Assembly (NCBI GenBank): GCA_025454915.1
Contig: JALONN010000003.1
Coordinates: 1-64,000 of the forward strand
Length of the DNA: 64,000 nt
Source of the DNA: Raineya sp.
GTDB lineage: Bacteria > Bacteroidota > Bacteroidia > Cytophagales > Thermonemataceae
Direction of reading: 5' to 3'
Positions 17,198 to 26,431 of this stretch are shown here, in pieces. The notes beneath the pieces are model-generated. The model was not told the origin of the DNA. It worked only from the letters and a program-made list of their open reading frames with translations, and searched no databases. Position 1 is the stretch's first letter. Each line of letters opens with the position of its first letter. The position numbers and the translations under genes were made by a program.

Positions 17198-17737
17198 ATG
17201 ATATTACAATTAGAATCTGAAAGGCTTTTACTTTTAGCCCTTCAAGAAAATCAATTAATGACACTTTTCCAAAAAGGTAGAAATGAACTTGAAAAAGAGT
17301 TAAATCTTGCTATTTCCAATTTCAGAATCAGAGCTGATGATAGTTTTTTGGCAGAATTTCAGGAAGTTTTAGGAAATTATGTTATTGCTAATGTACAAAA
17401 ATATCCTGAAAATTATGAGTGGTTCACACATTGGCTTATTATCGAAAAGAAATTTCGGATAACAGTTGGAGGGATAGGGATAGGTGGTATGCCTGACGAA
17501 AACCACACAACTTCAATCGGTTATTTTATTGATGAAGGTTTTGAAAATCAGGGTATTGCTACGGAAGCTGTGATTTTACTGACAAGGTGGATGTTTCTGA
17601 ATAAAAACCTAGAAACTATTTTTGCAGATACACTTCTAGAAGGATTGGGTTCACAAAAAGTTCTCCAAAAGGCAGGTTTTACATTACTACAGGAGGTAGA
17701 AGAAGGTTTACGTTGGCAATGTAAACGAAGTAAATAA
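17198..17737 (+). CDS. GNAT-family N-acetyltransferase (RimJ/RimL-like)
   Basis: A 179-residue acetyltransferase. The N-terminus ILQLESERLLL is typical of the RimJ/RimL branch, followed by the GIGIGGMPDENHTTSIGYFIDEGFENQGIATEAV core that forms the acetyl-CoA site and the LGSQKVLQKAGF segment near the C-terminus. These enzymes move an acetyl group from acetyl-CoA to an amine of a protein or small molecule; the substrate here cannot be told from sequence. It is transcribed alone and ends at a clear terminator. Confidence 0.88.
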   Translation: MILQLESERLLLLALQENQLMTLFQKGRNELEKELNLAISNFRIRADDSFLAEFQEVLGNYVIANVQKYPENYEWFTHWLIIEKKFRITVGGIGIGGMPDENHTTSIGYFIDEGFENQGIATEAVILLTRWMFLNKNLETIFADTLLEGLGSQKVLQKAGFTLLQEVEEGLRWQCKRSK

Positions 17738-17748
17738 AATTTTCTAAA

Positions 17749-17776
17749 AACCTTGTTTGAAAGAACAAGGTTTTTT
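17749..17776 (+). terminator. Terminator of the GNAT gene
   Basis: CCTTGTT (17751-17757) pairs with AACAAGG (17764-17770) over a 6-base loop, preceded by A residues and followed by six T residues. Confidence 0.88.
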
Positions 17777-17844
17777 GCATTCACTCTAGGAAATTGATGA
17801 AATATTCTTTATTATTACGTTCATAATCAAATACAAATCAAATT

Positions 17845-18261
17845 ATGCATTTAACAAAAATAACATTAGGAGGGCTTCTCTGCCTATTTCTGGGGGCTTG
17901 TGATAAGCCAGCAAATAAATCTGCTCAGAAAGAGGATACTACTGCCAAAGTGGTAGAAAAAAAAGAAGAGCCTAAAACAAAAGAAATAGAAGCTACTTAC
18001 GTCAATTGTACAGTATACGCAGCAAATACACAATTCTTTTTTAAATCGGCAAAAGGAGATACCATTACAGTGTCTGTACTTGCTCCTGAAGCCAGAATGC
18101 CTGGGGATAGCCTTACTTATGCCAAAATGCCTGATAAAATGATTGATGATGACCCAAAATTGGAAGGTGTTCCTGGAGCTCATCCCAAAATGTTAGGTAA
18201 GAAATTTAAAATTATTTATAACACAAAAGATGAAGTTACAGAAGTAAAACTTTCTGAATAA
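17845..18261 (+). CDS. Lipoprotein of unknown function
   Basis: A 138-residue lipoprotein precursor with signal MHLTKITLGGLLCLFLGAC (lipobox LGAC). After a charged spacer (EKKEEPKTKE, reminiscent of the mini-lipoproteins at 2728-3785) comes a compact region of about 90 residues (VNCTVYAANTQFFFKSAKGDTITVSV...KKFKIIYNTKDEVTEVKL) that looks like a small beta-barrel, and includes one Cys. No family is recognised. The gene is bracketed by terminators on both sides. Confidence 0.75.
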   Translation: MHLTKITLGGLLCLFLGACDKPANKSAQKEDTTAKVVEKKEEPKTKEIEATYVNCTVYAANTQFFFKSAKGDTITVSVLAPEARMPGDSLTYAKMPDKMIDDDPKLEGVPGAHPKMLGKKFKIIYNTKDEVTEVKLSE

Positions 18262-18270
18262 TTTCAGTAA

Positions 18271-18300
18271 AAAACTTGCTCATTTGAGGGCAAGTTTTTT
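18271..18300 (+). terminator. Terminator of the 17845 lipoprotein gene
   Basis: AAAACTTGC pairs with GCAAGTTTT around a 10-base loop and runs into a T tract. It lies about 10 bases after the stop codon. Confidence 0.82.
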
Positions 18301-18328
18301 ATTTATAAAAAATTCAATATAGCCAATT

Positions 18329-18826
18329 ATGAAACCACAAGTTTCTCTTAATAAACAAGAAAAAAAACTTTTAGAAAAAGGCAAAGCAGAGAGCCTATGG
18401 GTAATTATTTTATTGGTTGGAGCAGGTATATTATTCAAATATCTTTTATATCATACTCCTAATGCTCAAAGAATAAACGATGGCTGGCTGGCTCTGATAC
18501 CTTTGATGATTGGGATAGGTTTATTGATAGGAGTGATCTATGGTATCAAAAATTACTTAAAGTATCAGTTGGATATTAGAGTCGGGCAAAAAATATCTGT
18601 TTCTGGTATTATTCAAGAAAAATTTAGTAGAAGAAGTAAAAATAATACACATTATTTTATTGTAGTAAATGGGGTAAAATTTAAATTACCTGATGAGATA
18701 GAACAAATAAATTATGACTTAAAAATTAATTTTGTACAAAAAGGTGATAGTGTAACTATTTGGTTTTCACCCAAAACAAAAACGGTATTTTCGATACTAA
18801 ATCAAGTCTTTATTAATTCAGAATAA
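18329..18826 (+). CDS. Two-helix membrane protein of unknown function
   Basis: A 165-residue protein with two transmembrane helices near the N-terminus (about 24-42 and 52-74) and a C-terminal soluble beta-rich domain. That domain (KISVSGIIQEKFSRRSKNNTHYFIVVNGVKFKLPDE...GDSVTIWFSPKTKTVFSI) has the look of the small OB-like soluble parts of DUF3592-type membrane proteins, but the match is not firm. It converges on the minus-strand gene at 18846 with only 19 bases between. Confidence 0.7.
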   Translation: MKPQVSLNKQEKKLLEKGKAESLWVIILLVGAGILFKYLLYHTPNAQRINDGWLALIPLMIGIGLLIGVIYGIKNYLKYQLDIRVGQKISVSGIIQEKFSRRSKNNTHYFIVVNGVKFKLPDEIEQINYDLKINFVQKGDSVTIWFSPKTKTVFSILNQVFINSE

Positions 18827-18845
18827 ATATAAAAAACTCAAATAA

Positions 18846-19151
18846 TTATTTTTTTCTCCAGAAAAATAACCTGCCAAAAAGTTTGTTTACAAACATCCAA
18901 AAAAAACGAAACTGTCCAAAAATAAAGCCATACCCAAGCAAAATAATATTATACAGAGGTAAAATAAGTACAATCCATGTAAGCACTCGCACCCATGCAG
19001 GTGTTTGCTCTGTGTAGCCCAAAACTGCATAAATGGGCTTTTTTACAAACAAAATAGTAAAACCTGTACAGGCAAATACACATAAAATAAGGAGTACCTG
19101 CCAAATGCTGTGTACTCCCCAACGGTTTTTTAATCTTTCTAGCCAATGCAT
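18846..19151 (-). CDS. Small membrane protein, probably DUF6787
   Basis: A 101-residue protein with two transmembrane helices (about 17-36 and 56-80) and a basic C-terminus (NKLFGRLFFWRKK). The opening WLERLKNRWGVHSIWQVLLILCVFACTG and the FGQFRFFW ending resemble a small uncharacterised membrane family found widely in Bacteroidota, and I assign it to DUF6787 from memory. It follows the bactofilin gene by 12 bases and is probably in the same operon, so a role at the envelope with the bactofilin and M23 peptidase is possible. Confidence 0.7.
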   Translation of the reverse strand: MHWLERLKNRWGVHSIWQVLLILCVFACTGFTILFVKKPIYAVLGYTEQTPAWVRVLTWIVLILPLYNIILLGYGFIFGQFRFFWMFVNKLFGRLFFWRKK

Positions 19152-19163
19152 CCAATTAGATCA

Positions 19164-19673
19164 TTAGATTTTTAAATCACTGAATACAGAACTATTAGTG
19201 TTTTTTTCTTCTACTTTATTCTCAACTGAAGTTTCTGTTTTTACCTCTGTATTAGGAGTGATATGGTTAGATAAGTCTTTCTTTTTAATCTGCTCAATAT
19301 CACCCATTTGGCATTTTCCATTGAATACAGCACCTGCTTCTACAACCATTTTCGATGTAAGAATATCACCATGTATAATGGCTGTAGATTTTAAGACTAA
19401 AAGTTCAGTAACTTCCAATGAACCTTTCACTTCGCCTTCAATCTCAGCATTTTGAGCAGTAATACAACCCTCAACCACAGAAGCATTTCCAGTTGCCACC
19501 TTTGATTTACTTTTGATGTCTCCAATTAGTTTTCCATCTACACGCACATTACCAAACGTATCAATATTTCCTTGTAAAGTGGCACCTTTACCAATATTGG
19601 TACTTGCATTAGATATTTTATCTACATCTTGCTGTTTGACATCTTTTGTGTTGTTACTTCCGAACATTGCCAT
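19164..19673 (-). CDS. Bactofilin (polymer-forming cytoskeletal protein)
   Basis: A 169-residue bactofilin. After a disordered N-terminus, residues about 25-125 form the repetitive beta-helix of the family, visible as hydrophobic periodicity in ATLQGNIDTFGNVRVDGKLIGDIKSKSKVATGNASVVEGCITAQNAEIEGEVKGSLEV. Bactofilins polymerise without nucleotide and serve as membrane-bound scaffolds for cell-wall enzymes. The start may be the ATG at 19673 or the second Met two codons later. The gene lies 47 bases downstream of an M23 peptidase on the same strand, a pairing known from cell-shape systems. Confidence 0.93.
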   Translation of the reverse strand: MAMFGSNNTKDVKQQDVDKISNASTNIGKGATLQGNIDTFGNVRVDGKLIGDIKSKSKVATGNASVVEGCITAQNAEIEGEVKGSLEVTELLVLKSTAIIHGDILTSKMVVEAGAVFNGKCQMGDIEQIKKKDLSNHITPNTEVKTETSVENKVEEKNTNSSVFSDLKI

Positions 19674-19720
19674 AATTAGGTAGTTTTAATAGGTTGCGAA
19701 GCAATTTAAAAATATTTGAT

Positions 19721-20590
19721 TTAAAAAGAAACAAATTTTTCAGGATTTACAGCATTGCCCTTATACCACATTTCAAAATGTAGGTGAGGACCCGACGAAA
19801 GCCTGCCTGTATTGCCTATGATAGCAATTGCATCTCCAGCTTTTACAAAATCGCCTTGTTTTTTTAATAAAACAGCGTTATGCTTATAAAAACTGATGAT
19901 ATTACCTTGATGCTGAACTCCTATCACATTTCCTGTATCTTCTGTCCAAGAAGAAAAAATAACAGTCCCATCTGCAACTGCTTTGATAGGTTCATTGGCT
20001 TGAGCCACTAAATCAATCCCCAAATGTTTATTTTTTGCATCAAAACGTTCTGTAATGACACCTTTAATAGGAGGAAAAAATGAGAAATCTTTAAAAGACA
20101 CCTCCAAAGAACCTGTTGATTTCTCAGAGTTTAAGCTAATATTCATAGCTTCATACTCTTTCCTTAGATTCATATCAGCAGGAGCAATATAATCTTTAAT
20201 TGTATCTGTTTGAGTTACTTGATTTTTTGTGATATGGGATGTATCAGTTCTTAATTCATTGACATCAGCTTTGATGGCTTTCTTAAAATTGTCATAAAAA
20301 CGATTGTACTGATTAGTGACTTCTATCAAAGAATCCACAGTACTAGAAAGCATTAATACTTGTTTCTTCAGTTTTACTTCATCCGATTTCTGGGCAATAG
20401 GAGAAGATCCTGTAGAAGAGCCCAGCCAAAAACCCAAAACAAGCATCAAAAATAAAATGGGTACACTGATAGCCAAAGCTTTCGCATGATTGTAAGAGAA
20501 ATTACGTTTCTCTTCAAAATTTTCCTCATCACGTACTAAAATCTCGTAGCGATGCGTCAGCCAAGAAGATATGGTTTCTTTTATTTTCAT
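19721..20590 (-). CDS. Membrane-anchored M23 (LytM) metallopeptidase
   Basis: A 289-residue protein taken from the ATG at 20590; an in-frame TTG at 20623 is less likely. It has a cytoplasmic N-tail, one transmembrane helix (about 40-60), a coiled-coil region and a C-terminal LytM domain. The zinc-binding residues are visible as H in KHLGIDLVA and in GPHLHFEMW, with the supporting ADGTVIFSSWTEDTGNVIGVQH segment, so the peptidase looks active and would cleave peptidoglycan cross-bridges in the periplasm. Together with the bactofilin it resembles shape-determining endopeptidase-scaffold pairs. Confidence 0.9.
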   Translation of the reverse strand: MKIKETISSWLTHRYEILVRDEENFEEKRNFSYNHAKALAISVPILFLMLVLGFWLGSSTGSSPIAQKSDEVKLKKQVLMLSSTVDSLIEVTNQYNRFYDNFKKAIKADVNELRTDTSHITKNQVTQTDTIKDYIAPADMNLRKEYEAMNISLNSEKSTGSLEVSFKDFSFFPPIKGVITERFDAKNKHLGIDLVAQANEPIKAVADGTVIFSSWTEDTGNVIGVQHQGNIISFYKHNAVLLKKQGDFVKAGDAIAIIGNTGRLSSGPHLHFEMWYKGNAVNPEKFVSF

Positions 20591-20694
20591 GGTGCAAAGA
20601 TAGTGATTTTTACGCAAAATCAAAAAAATAGGTTACAACGTATTATTTTTGCCCAATTTTTGCATAAGTTTGCAATGAAAAGTTAAAATTGTTT

Positions 20695-21645
20695 ATGAGC
20701 ATTGTTATTCGTAGTAATTCTTTAACCCAAGTGTTTGTACATGTGGGTATTGTAGTACTTACCTTTGCTACAATACTTTTGTTAGTATTTTATAATTATT
20801 TGCCTTTTGTTACCAATCATGGCGAAACTATTACTGTGCCCAGTTTGGTGGGAGTTAGTGTAGAAAATATCGAATCAAAACTCAAAGAAGCAGGATTTGA
20901 AATGGTTGTTCAGGATACCATCTATTCCAAAGATTATCAGCCCTATACAATTATTGACCAAAAACCTGTTGCAGGGACAAAAGTAAAACAAGGCAGAAAA
21001 ATATATTTAATTATCAGTCCTAAAAATCCTCCCAAAGTAAGAATGCCCAAACTTGAGGGGCTTTCTTATCAGATGGCTATTGCTAAAATTAAAACCATGC
21101 AATTGGAGGTGGGAGCTATTCGTTTTAAACCTGATATTGCTAAAGATGCAATTTTAGGTCAGGAAATAAATGGCAGACCTGTCAAAGAAAATGAACTTGT
21201 GCAAGTAGGCACAAGTGTTGATTTGGTAGTAGGTAGTGGTGTTGGAGATGAAGAAATGGATATGCCTGATTTAGAAGGTTTAAGCTTAGAAGATGCAAAA
21301 AGTATTTTAGAAACGAATGGTTTACAACTCGGACATATTACAGAAGATGTTAATGCTGATCAACCAGCAGGTATCGTCACCAAACAAAGTCCAACAGCAA
21401 GACTTGAAGCAGATGATATTCCATACTATGATTCTGAAGGTCAGCCTCTTACTAAAAGGGAAAGGGATGAAATGAGAAGAAAGAAACAAGCATCGAACCC
21501 TGACGGGAACAATCAACCTAAAAAACGATATGGCAAAGATGAGTTTGACCCTCGTCCAAGAAATAAAATAAGAGCTGGAGAAATAGTAGATTTAACAGTC
21601 TCCGCTAACCGAAATGCAAAACCCAAAGAAGAAGAAAAAAAATAG
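20695..21645 (+). CDS. PASTA-domain membrane protein
   Basis: A 316-residue protein with an N-terminal transmembrane helix (about 10-32) and three PASTA domains: ITVPSLVGVSVENIESKLKEAG, VRMPKLEGLSYQMAIAKIKTMQ and MDMPDLEGLSLEDAKSILETNG. PASTA domains bind peptidoglycan stems or muropeptides. No kinase or transpeptidase domain is attached, so this is a stand-alone PASTA protein of the type found in Bacteroidota. The ATG at 20695 is preferred over a TTG six bases upstream. It is transcribed divergently from the M23-bactofilin operon with about 100 bases between, which suggests a shared cell-wall role. Confidence 0.9.
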   Translation: MSIVIRSNSLTQVFVHVGIVVLTFATILLLVFYNYLPFVTNHGETITVPSLVGVSVENIESKLKEAGFEMVVQDTIYSKDYQPYTIIDQKPVAGTKVKQGRKIYLIISPKNPPKVRMPKLEGLSYQMAIAKIKTMQLEVGAIRFKPDIAKDAILGQEINGRPVKENELVQVGTSVDLVVGSGVGDEEMDMPDLEGLSLEDAKSILETNGLQLGHITEDVNADQPAGIVTKQSPTARLEADDIPYYDSEGQPLTKRERDEMRRKKQASNPDGNNQPKKRYGKDEFDPRPRNKIRAGEIVDLTVSANRNAKPKEEEKK

Positions 21646-21651
21646 CTCTTA

Positions 21652-21681
21652 AAGTCCTCTAAATTTAGAGGACTTTTTTGT
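21652..21681 (+). terminator. Terminator of the PASTA gene
   Basis: A perfect 12-base inverted repeat (AAGTCCTCTAAA and its complement, 21652-21675) is followed by a T tract. Confidence 0.9.
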
Positions 21682-21795
21682 TTTAAAATAAAATTTTGAA
21701 AAATCAAGAAAAGGCAAAAAAACAGGTTACCTTTTAAGTGCTTTACCGAATATAAATATAAAGTGTTTTAAGATACCTATAATTTATATAAGAAA

Positions 21796-22104
21796 ATGAA
21801 AAAAGCATATTGGCTATCCCTTATTTTGTTGGGAAGTTGCTTGTCTGTTTCTGCCCAAACAACTCAAAACCCCAATTGGATAGATTCTCCTAAAAGAACA
21901 GGAGAACGATTCCAAATTCCGCCCAACAATACCTACGAAATCATTAAGAACGAAACAGGAAAGCCTGTTTCCCATGATGTATTAAGAAGTATTCATCGTA
22001 GAAGACTATCTAATGATGATGTCCTCTGGAGAGTAAACTCTGAATTAGAAATATTAGTGTATAGCAAAAAAAGAGTAGTCTCTAATCTCAAGAAAAACCC
22101 ATAG
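21796..22104 (+). CDS. Small secreted protein of unknown function
   Basis: A 102-residue precursor with a signal peptide ending in VSAQ (MKKAYWLSLILLGSCLSVSAQ). The mature 80 residues are basic (several Arg/Lys pairs such as KRTGERFQIP and IHRRRL) and contain no cysteine. No family is recognised. It lies 27 bases upstream of the large T9SS protein gene, so the two are likely co-transcribed. A GGTTACCTTTT sequence at 21725, similar to the elements ahead of the mini-lipoproteins, precedes it. Confidence 0.7.
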   Translation: MKKAYWLSLILLGSCLSVSAQTTQNPNWIDSPKRTGERFQIPPNNTYEIIKNETGKPVSHDVLRSIHRRRLSNDDVLWRVNSELEILVYSKKRVVSNLKKNP

Positions 22105-22134
22105 AAACAAAGGATACACAAAAATAGAAGCATG

Positions 22135-25100
22135 ATGAAAAAGTATATTTATTTGATTATATTTTTGACAATTTTGAGTATGGAAATACATGCTCAAAGT
22201 ACATTTAATGGTGGTGGTACAGCCGCTACCCGAAGATGGCACAGACCTCTGAACTGGATACCAAATGGCGAGCCGATTGCAACTACTAATGCGATTATTG
22301 GTGCAGGAATCTGTAATGTAGAAGAAAATGATGATGTTTGTAATAATCTAACAGTAGATGCAGGAACAACACTGAATATTACTAATGGGGCTGAACTTAT
22401 TGTAAATGGGAATTTAATTGTTGGCGGAACTCTTAATATTTTGACAGGTGGTGTGCTAAGAGTAAACGGTAACATTACTATTAATGTAGGTGGATTGATT
22501 GTTGATAGTCGAGCAGGTTCTGGTACTTTTGAAATTGCAGGAACAAGCATTGTGAATAATGGAGGTTTGGAGCAACCTGGTAGTTTGTATGCAAGCCTTA
22601 CAAATGGAACTACAGTTACAATTTCTGGAACAAGTACTAATTATAATAATTTTGCCTTTAATTTACTTACAGCAGGACAAACAGTCAACTTTAATGCAAG
22701 TACCAGTAATGTATATGGCTTCTCTACTTCAACAGGAACTACTCTAAATTTTGGAGTGGGGCAGTCTGTTAATATGTCGCAACTCTCCATAGAAGGAAAT
22801 GCTAATTTTAATGATGCAACACTTACATTGAGAGGTGGTACAACAAGCAATGTGAGCCCTGACTTATATAATCCATATTTTCCAACAGGGCAAACTGGTG
22901 AAGGAACAGTAAATGCAGGGACAAGTACATTTATCTATAGTGCCAATGCCACACAATTTATTCGTTCAGGTAATTACTATAATTTAATAATTCAAAATTA
23001 CAGTACAATTATCAAAGATGTTGGCAATGCCTCTTACACAGATGCTTTGGGACAAAGTATGGATGTGAACGTAAATAATGATTTAAGTTTGGACGTAATT
23101 TCTTCAGGTGGAGAAACATGGGTAGTTAATAATGTCAATATTGGTAGACATTTTAATATGGCAGCCAATAATCTGGCTTTCTCAATGGATTTGATTACAA
23201 ATAGATTAATGCAAAGGACAGGAGGGACAGGTAGCTTTACAATGGGAGACAATACTAATAATAGAATATTTATTGATTATACACATACAACCAATTCTTT
23301 TTTACAAGGTTATGGTCATGCAAATACTTTTTATGGAACAGTTATTTATCAGGCAGCATCAGGAATGCAGAAAGTAGTTGGGGCAAATTATAACAACCTA
23401 AATTTACAAAATGGAGCAACAAGAGAGTTGAGTTCAAGTGTGCTAATTAATGGCAATCTAAATCATTTAGGAGGTAATTTTGATGCTACAACCTCCAATT
23501 TTAATATAGAATCTAAAGGGAACTGGACACAATCGGCAGGGGCTTTTAATGCAAGAAACAACACCGTTTCTTTTACAGGTACTATTAATCAAACACTTTC
23601 AACAATTCCTAGTGTAAATACAAGCAACTTTTCCAATACACCAGGAACTCCTGTGGCAATACCCGATAATACACCTGCTGGTGGTGTAGCTACTAATAAT
23701 ACAATACCAACATTAGCATCACTCACAGGGCGAGCAAATATACAAGTTACAGTTCCAGTAGGTACATATACAGCTCTCAATAGTTTTAGTTTTGATATTA
23801 CACATACTTTCAACTCAGATGTAGATATTTACTTGGTAGCTCCTGATAATACGGTCTATCTGGTTTCTACTGATAATGGTGGTTTTGATGCTAATTATAC
23901 CAATACAACTATCCAAGATGGTGCAACACTCATCAGTACAGGTACAGCTCCTTTTTCAGGAACATTTGCCTGGGAAGATGCAAGAACATTGGCTTCGTAT
24001 GCAGGACCTTTGAATGGAACGTGGACTTTGTATGTGATAGATGATGCAGGATTTGATACAGGAACAATCAATAGTTTTGGTGTAACACTTTCAACATCAA
24101 CAAATCCTTTTACACTCAACAACGTAACATTTAATAAAACTGGAAATTTGATATTGGCAGGTACAAGCACATCTATCAATATCAATGGTTTAGCAGATTT
24201 TTCAAATGGTTATCTGGTTGCAGGCTCTCAAAGAGTGGATTTTACGGCTACATCAAACACTTCTAATGCTTCCAATACAAGTCATTTGATAGGCACAGCA
24301 AGAAAAATAGGCAATACTAGTTTTACTTTTCCTTTGGGTAATGGCACTTTTTATGCAGGAATAGGCTTTAATCCAAGTGGGACAACGACTGTAACAGACC
24401 ATTTTACAGCTACTTATACACGTACAAGTCCAAATACTTTGTATCCCATAACATCTAAAGAAATAACAATTGACCATGTGAGTAATTGTGAATATTGGAT
24501 GTTTGATAGAACAAATGGAAGCCAAAGTGCTACAGTAAGTTTACACTTTGATAATGTTCGTAGTTGTGGTGTAACAAATACTTCAGAATTATTAGTATGT
24601 CGTTGGGATGGAGCTCAATGGACGAATGGTGGAAATGGTGGTGTAGCAGGTTCTTTTGTTACAAGTGCAACAACATTTACATCTTTTAGCCCTTTTACAC
24701 TTGGAAGTAGCACAAATAACAATCCATTGCCCGTTGGAATGGTTTATTTCAAGGTTAATAAATCTGATAAAGATGCTGTTTTAGAATGGAAAACAGAGTT
24801 TGAATTAAATAGTAAAATATTTGGTATAGAGCGTTCGTTCAATGCTAAAGATTTTGAAGAAATAAGTATTTTGGAAGCAAGTGGCAAAGGAAACACCTAT
24901 AATTTTACAGACAAAGCAATAGCAGAACAAACATCCATAGCTTACTATAGACTAAAAAGTGTAGACAAAGATGGTAAGTACGTTTATAGTAAACCACAAG
25001 TGGTCAACTTTGATATAAAAGAGTTTGATATGATAACAGTGTATCCTAATCCTATAGAGAAAACATTTAAAATAGCTTTTCATTTACCAAATGTAGGTCA

Positions 25101-25272
25101 TGTACAAACAACCATCACAGATGCTTTGGGACAAGTAGTAGAAAAAAGAATAATAGAAGGAGGAATAGGTTCTAATGTATATGAATTTAATAACTTAAAT
25201 CTTTCAAAAGGAATGTATATTGTTAATCTTCAATACGAAGGGAAGAGCATTACGAAAAAGATAGTCAGATAA
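22135..25272 (+). CDS. Large secreted protein with P-domain and T9SS type A sorting domain
   Basis: A 1045-residue secreted protein; an ATG one codon earlier (22132) is equally possible. After the signal peptide (ending EIHAQ) come about 500 residues of Thr/Asn/Gly-rich repetitive beta sequence (NVNNDLSLDVISSGG, NINVGGLIVDSRAGSG), as in beta-helix adhesins. Residues about 500-650 form a proprotein-convertase P-domain, visible as IPDNTPAGGVATNN, DVDIYLVAPDNTVYLVS and LNGTWTLYVIDDAGFDTGTINSFGV. The C-terminus (VYPNPIEKTFKIAF...GMYIVNLQYEGKSITKKIVR) is a T9SS sorting domain. An adhesin or surface-layer role is likely; no catalytic domain is seen. Confidence 0.88.
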   Translation: MKKYIYLIIFLTILSMEIHAQSTFNGGGTAATRRWHRPLNWIPNGEPIATTNAIIGAGICNVEENDDVCNNLTVDAGTTLNITNGAELIVNGNLIVGGTLNILTGGVLRVNGNITINVGGLIVDSRAGSGTFEIAGTSIVNNGGLEQPGSLYASLTNGTTVTISGTSTNYNNFAFNLLTAGQTVNFNASTSNVYGFSTSTGTTLNFGVGQSVNMSQLSIEGNANFNDATLTLRGGTTSNVSPDLYNPYFPTGQTGEGTVNAGTSTFIYSANATQFIRSGNYYNLIIQNYSTIIKDVGNASYTDALGQSMDVNVNNDLSLDVISSGGETWVVNNVNIGRHFNMAANNLAFSMDLITNRLMQRTGGTGSFTMGDNTNNRIFIDYTHTTNSFLQGYGHANTFYGTVIYQAASGMQKVVGANYNNLNLQNGATRELSSSVLINGNLNHLGGNFDATTSNFNIESKGNWTQSAGAFNARNNTVSFTGTINQTLSTIPSVNTSNFSNTPGTPVAIPDNTPAGGVATNNTIPTLASLTGRANIQVTVPVGTYTALNSFSFDITHTFNSDVDIYLVAPDNTVYLVSTDNGGFDANYTNTTIQDGATLISTGTAPFSGTFAWEDARTLASYAGPLNGTWTLYVIDDAGFDTGTINSFGVTLSTSTNPFTLNNVTFNKTGNLILAGTSTSININGLADFSNGYLVAGSQRVDFTATSNTSNASNTSHLIGTARKIGNTSFTFPLGNGTFYAGIGFNPSGTTTVTDHFTATYTRTSPNTLYPITSKEITIDHVSNCEYWMFDRTNGSQSATVSLHFDNVRSCGVTNTSELLVCRWDGAQWTNGGNGGVAGSFVTSATTFTSFSPFTLGSSTNNNPLPVGMVYFKVNKSDKDAVLEWKTEFELNSKIFGIERSFNAKDFEEISILEASGKGNTYNFTDKAIAEQTSIAYYRLKSVDKDGKYVYSKPQVVNFDIKEFDMITVYPNPIEKTFKIAFHLPNVGHVQTTITDALGQVVEKRIIEGGIGSNVYEFNNLNLSKGMYIVNLQYEGKSITKKIVR

Positions 25273-25294
25273 ATGATGGTATGTAGGTAAAAAT

Positions 25295-25330
25295 AAAACA
25301 CCTGATTAAAATTTAATCAGGTGTTTTATT
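25295..25330. terminator. Bidirectional terminator between the T9SS protein and the desaturase
   Basis: A 16-base perfect inverted repeat (AAAACACCTGATTAAA, 2-base loop, complement) has A-runs on one side and T-runs on the other. It lies between two convergent genes and can serve both. Confidence 0.9.
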
Positions 25331-25348
25331 TTGTATATATTTTTATTC

Positions 25349-26431
25349 TTAAGAATTTACTAGAACAGGACGTTTACCAAATTCTTTCATGACTTTCACA
25401 TGTGATACAATGGCACTCCAAACAGAAGGAGCTTCATAATAGCGAACACCATATTCTTGACACAATTCTTTGACTATTTTACTGATAGCGGGATAATGAA
25501 CATGACTTACACGAGGGAATAAGTGGTGTTCAATTTGATAATTTAAACCACCAGCAAACCATGAAACTATTTTATTACCAGGAGCAAAATTAGCTGTTGT
25601 AACAATCTGATGAACAGCCCATTCACTATCAACCAGCTTATCTTCTTCTACATATTCAAATTCTGTGTGTTCTACTACGTGAGCTAACTGAAATACTACC
25701 GATAAAGTAAGCCCCATCATAACATGCATTACTGCAAAACCAACACCCCAAGTAGCCCAGCCTACAAAATGCACAGGAATTGCAATATAAAATATGACAT
25801 AAAATACTTTACTCATCCAAAATATAAAATGTTCACCAAAAGACATTTTAGGGAGAGGGGTTGTATAAACTTTCTGCTTGAAGTATTTGTTCAAATCCAT
25901 GATGAATACCCATGCAAAAGAGCTAATAGCATATAATAAAAATACATAGATATGCTGGAATTTGTGTGCTGGCACCCAAACCTGAGTAGGAGCCATTCGC
26001 ATCAGAGGGCTTTTAGCAATGTCATCATCCAAACCATCTACATTGGTATAGGTGTGGTGAATAATATTGTGTTTAGTTTTCCAAAGGAAGGCATTTCCTC
26101 CTAAAGCATTGAGCGTAAGCCCTAATAAATCATTAATGGTTTTGTTTTTGGAATAACTACCATGATTTGCGTCATGCATCACATTGAAGCCAATCGTAGC
26201 AAGTACAAAACCAAGTAAACCACTTAAAACAACACCCAACCAAGCCGGAAGGGGCATTAAGATAAGGCTCAGATACATCCCTAAGGCAGAACCAATGAGG
26301 ATGATAGTTTTGGAATAGAGTCTCCAATCTCCAGTTTTGGAAATATTCTTTTCCAAGAAGTACTGTTCAACGGCATTTTTCAGAGTGTGGTGAAAATTGC
26401 CTTTTTTGTTGTTAAAGGTTACTTTGGGCAT
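25349..26431 (-). CDS. Membrane fatty-acid desaturase (acyl-CoA / front-end type)
   Basis: A 360-residue integral membrane di-iron enzyme that introduces a double bond into acyl chains. All three histidine boxes are visible: HDANH (86-90), HNIIHH (121-126) and QIEHH (299-303). The glutamine in the third box is typical of front-end (Delta-5/6-like) desaturases, although bacterial members also act on other positions. Unlike eukaryotic front-end enzymes there is no cytochrome b5 domain, so electrons must come from a separate carrier. The gene stands alone, and a role in membrane fluidity is likely. Confidence 0.92.
   Translation of the reverse strand: MPKVTFNNKKGNFHHTLKNAVEQYFLEKNISKTGDWRLYSKTIILIGSALGMYLSLILMPLPAWLGVVLSGLLGFVLATIGFNVMHDANHGSYSKNKTINDLLGLTLNALGGNAFLWKTKHNIIHHTYTNVDGLDDDIAKSPLMRMAPTQVWVPAHKFQHIYVFLLYAISSFAWVFIMDLNKYFKQKVYTTPLPKMSFGEHFIFWMSKVFYVIFYIAIPVHFVGWATWGVGFAVMHVMMGLTLSVVFQLAHVVEHTEFEYVEEDKLVDSEWAVHQIVTTANFAPGNKIVSWFAGGLNYQIEHHLFPRVSHVHYPAISKIVKELCQEYGVRYYEAPSVWSAIVSHVKVMKEFGKRPVLVNS

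Noticed and set aside
20648..20672. Possible promoter for the PASTA gene (TTTG and TAAGTTTG)
   Set aside because: The spacing between the two boxes is only 13 bases, too short for the Bacteroidota promoter layout.
22194..22550. Open frame on the minus strand inside the large T9SS protein gene
   Set aside because: It overlaps a well-supported coding gene over its full length, has no ribosome-binding or family signal, and arises from the repetitive Thr/Asn-rich codons of the sense strand.
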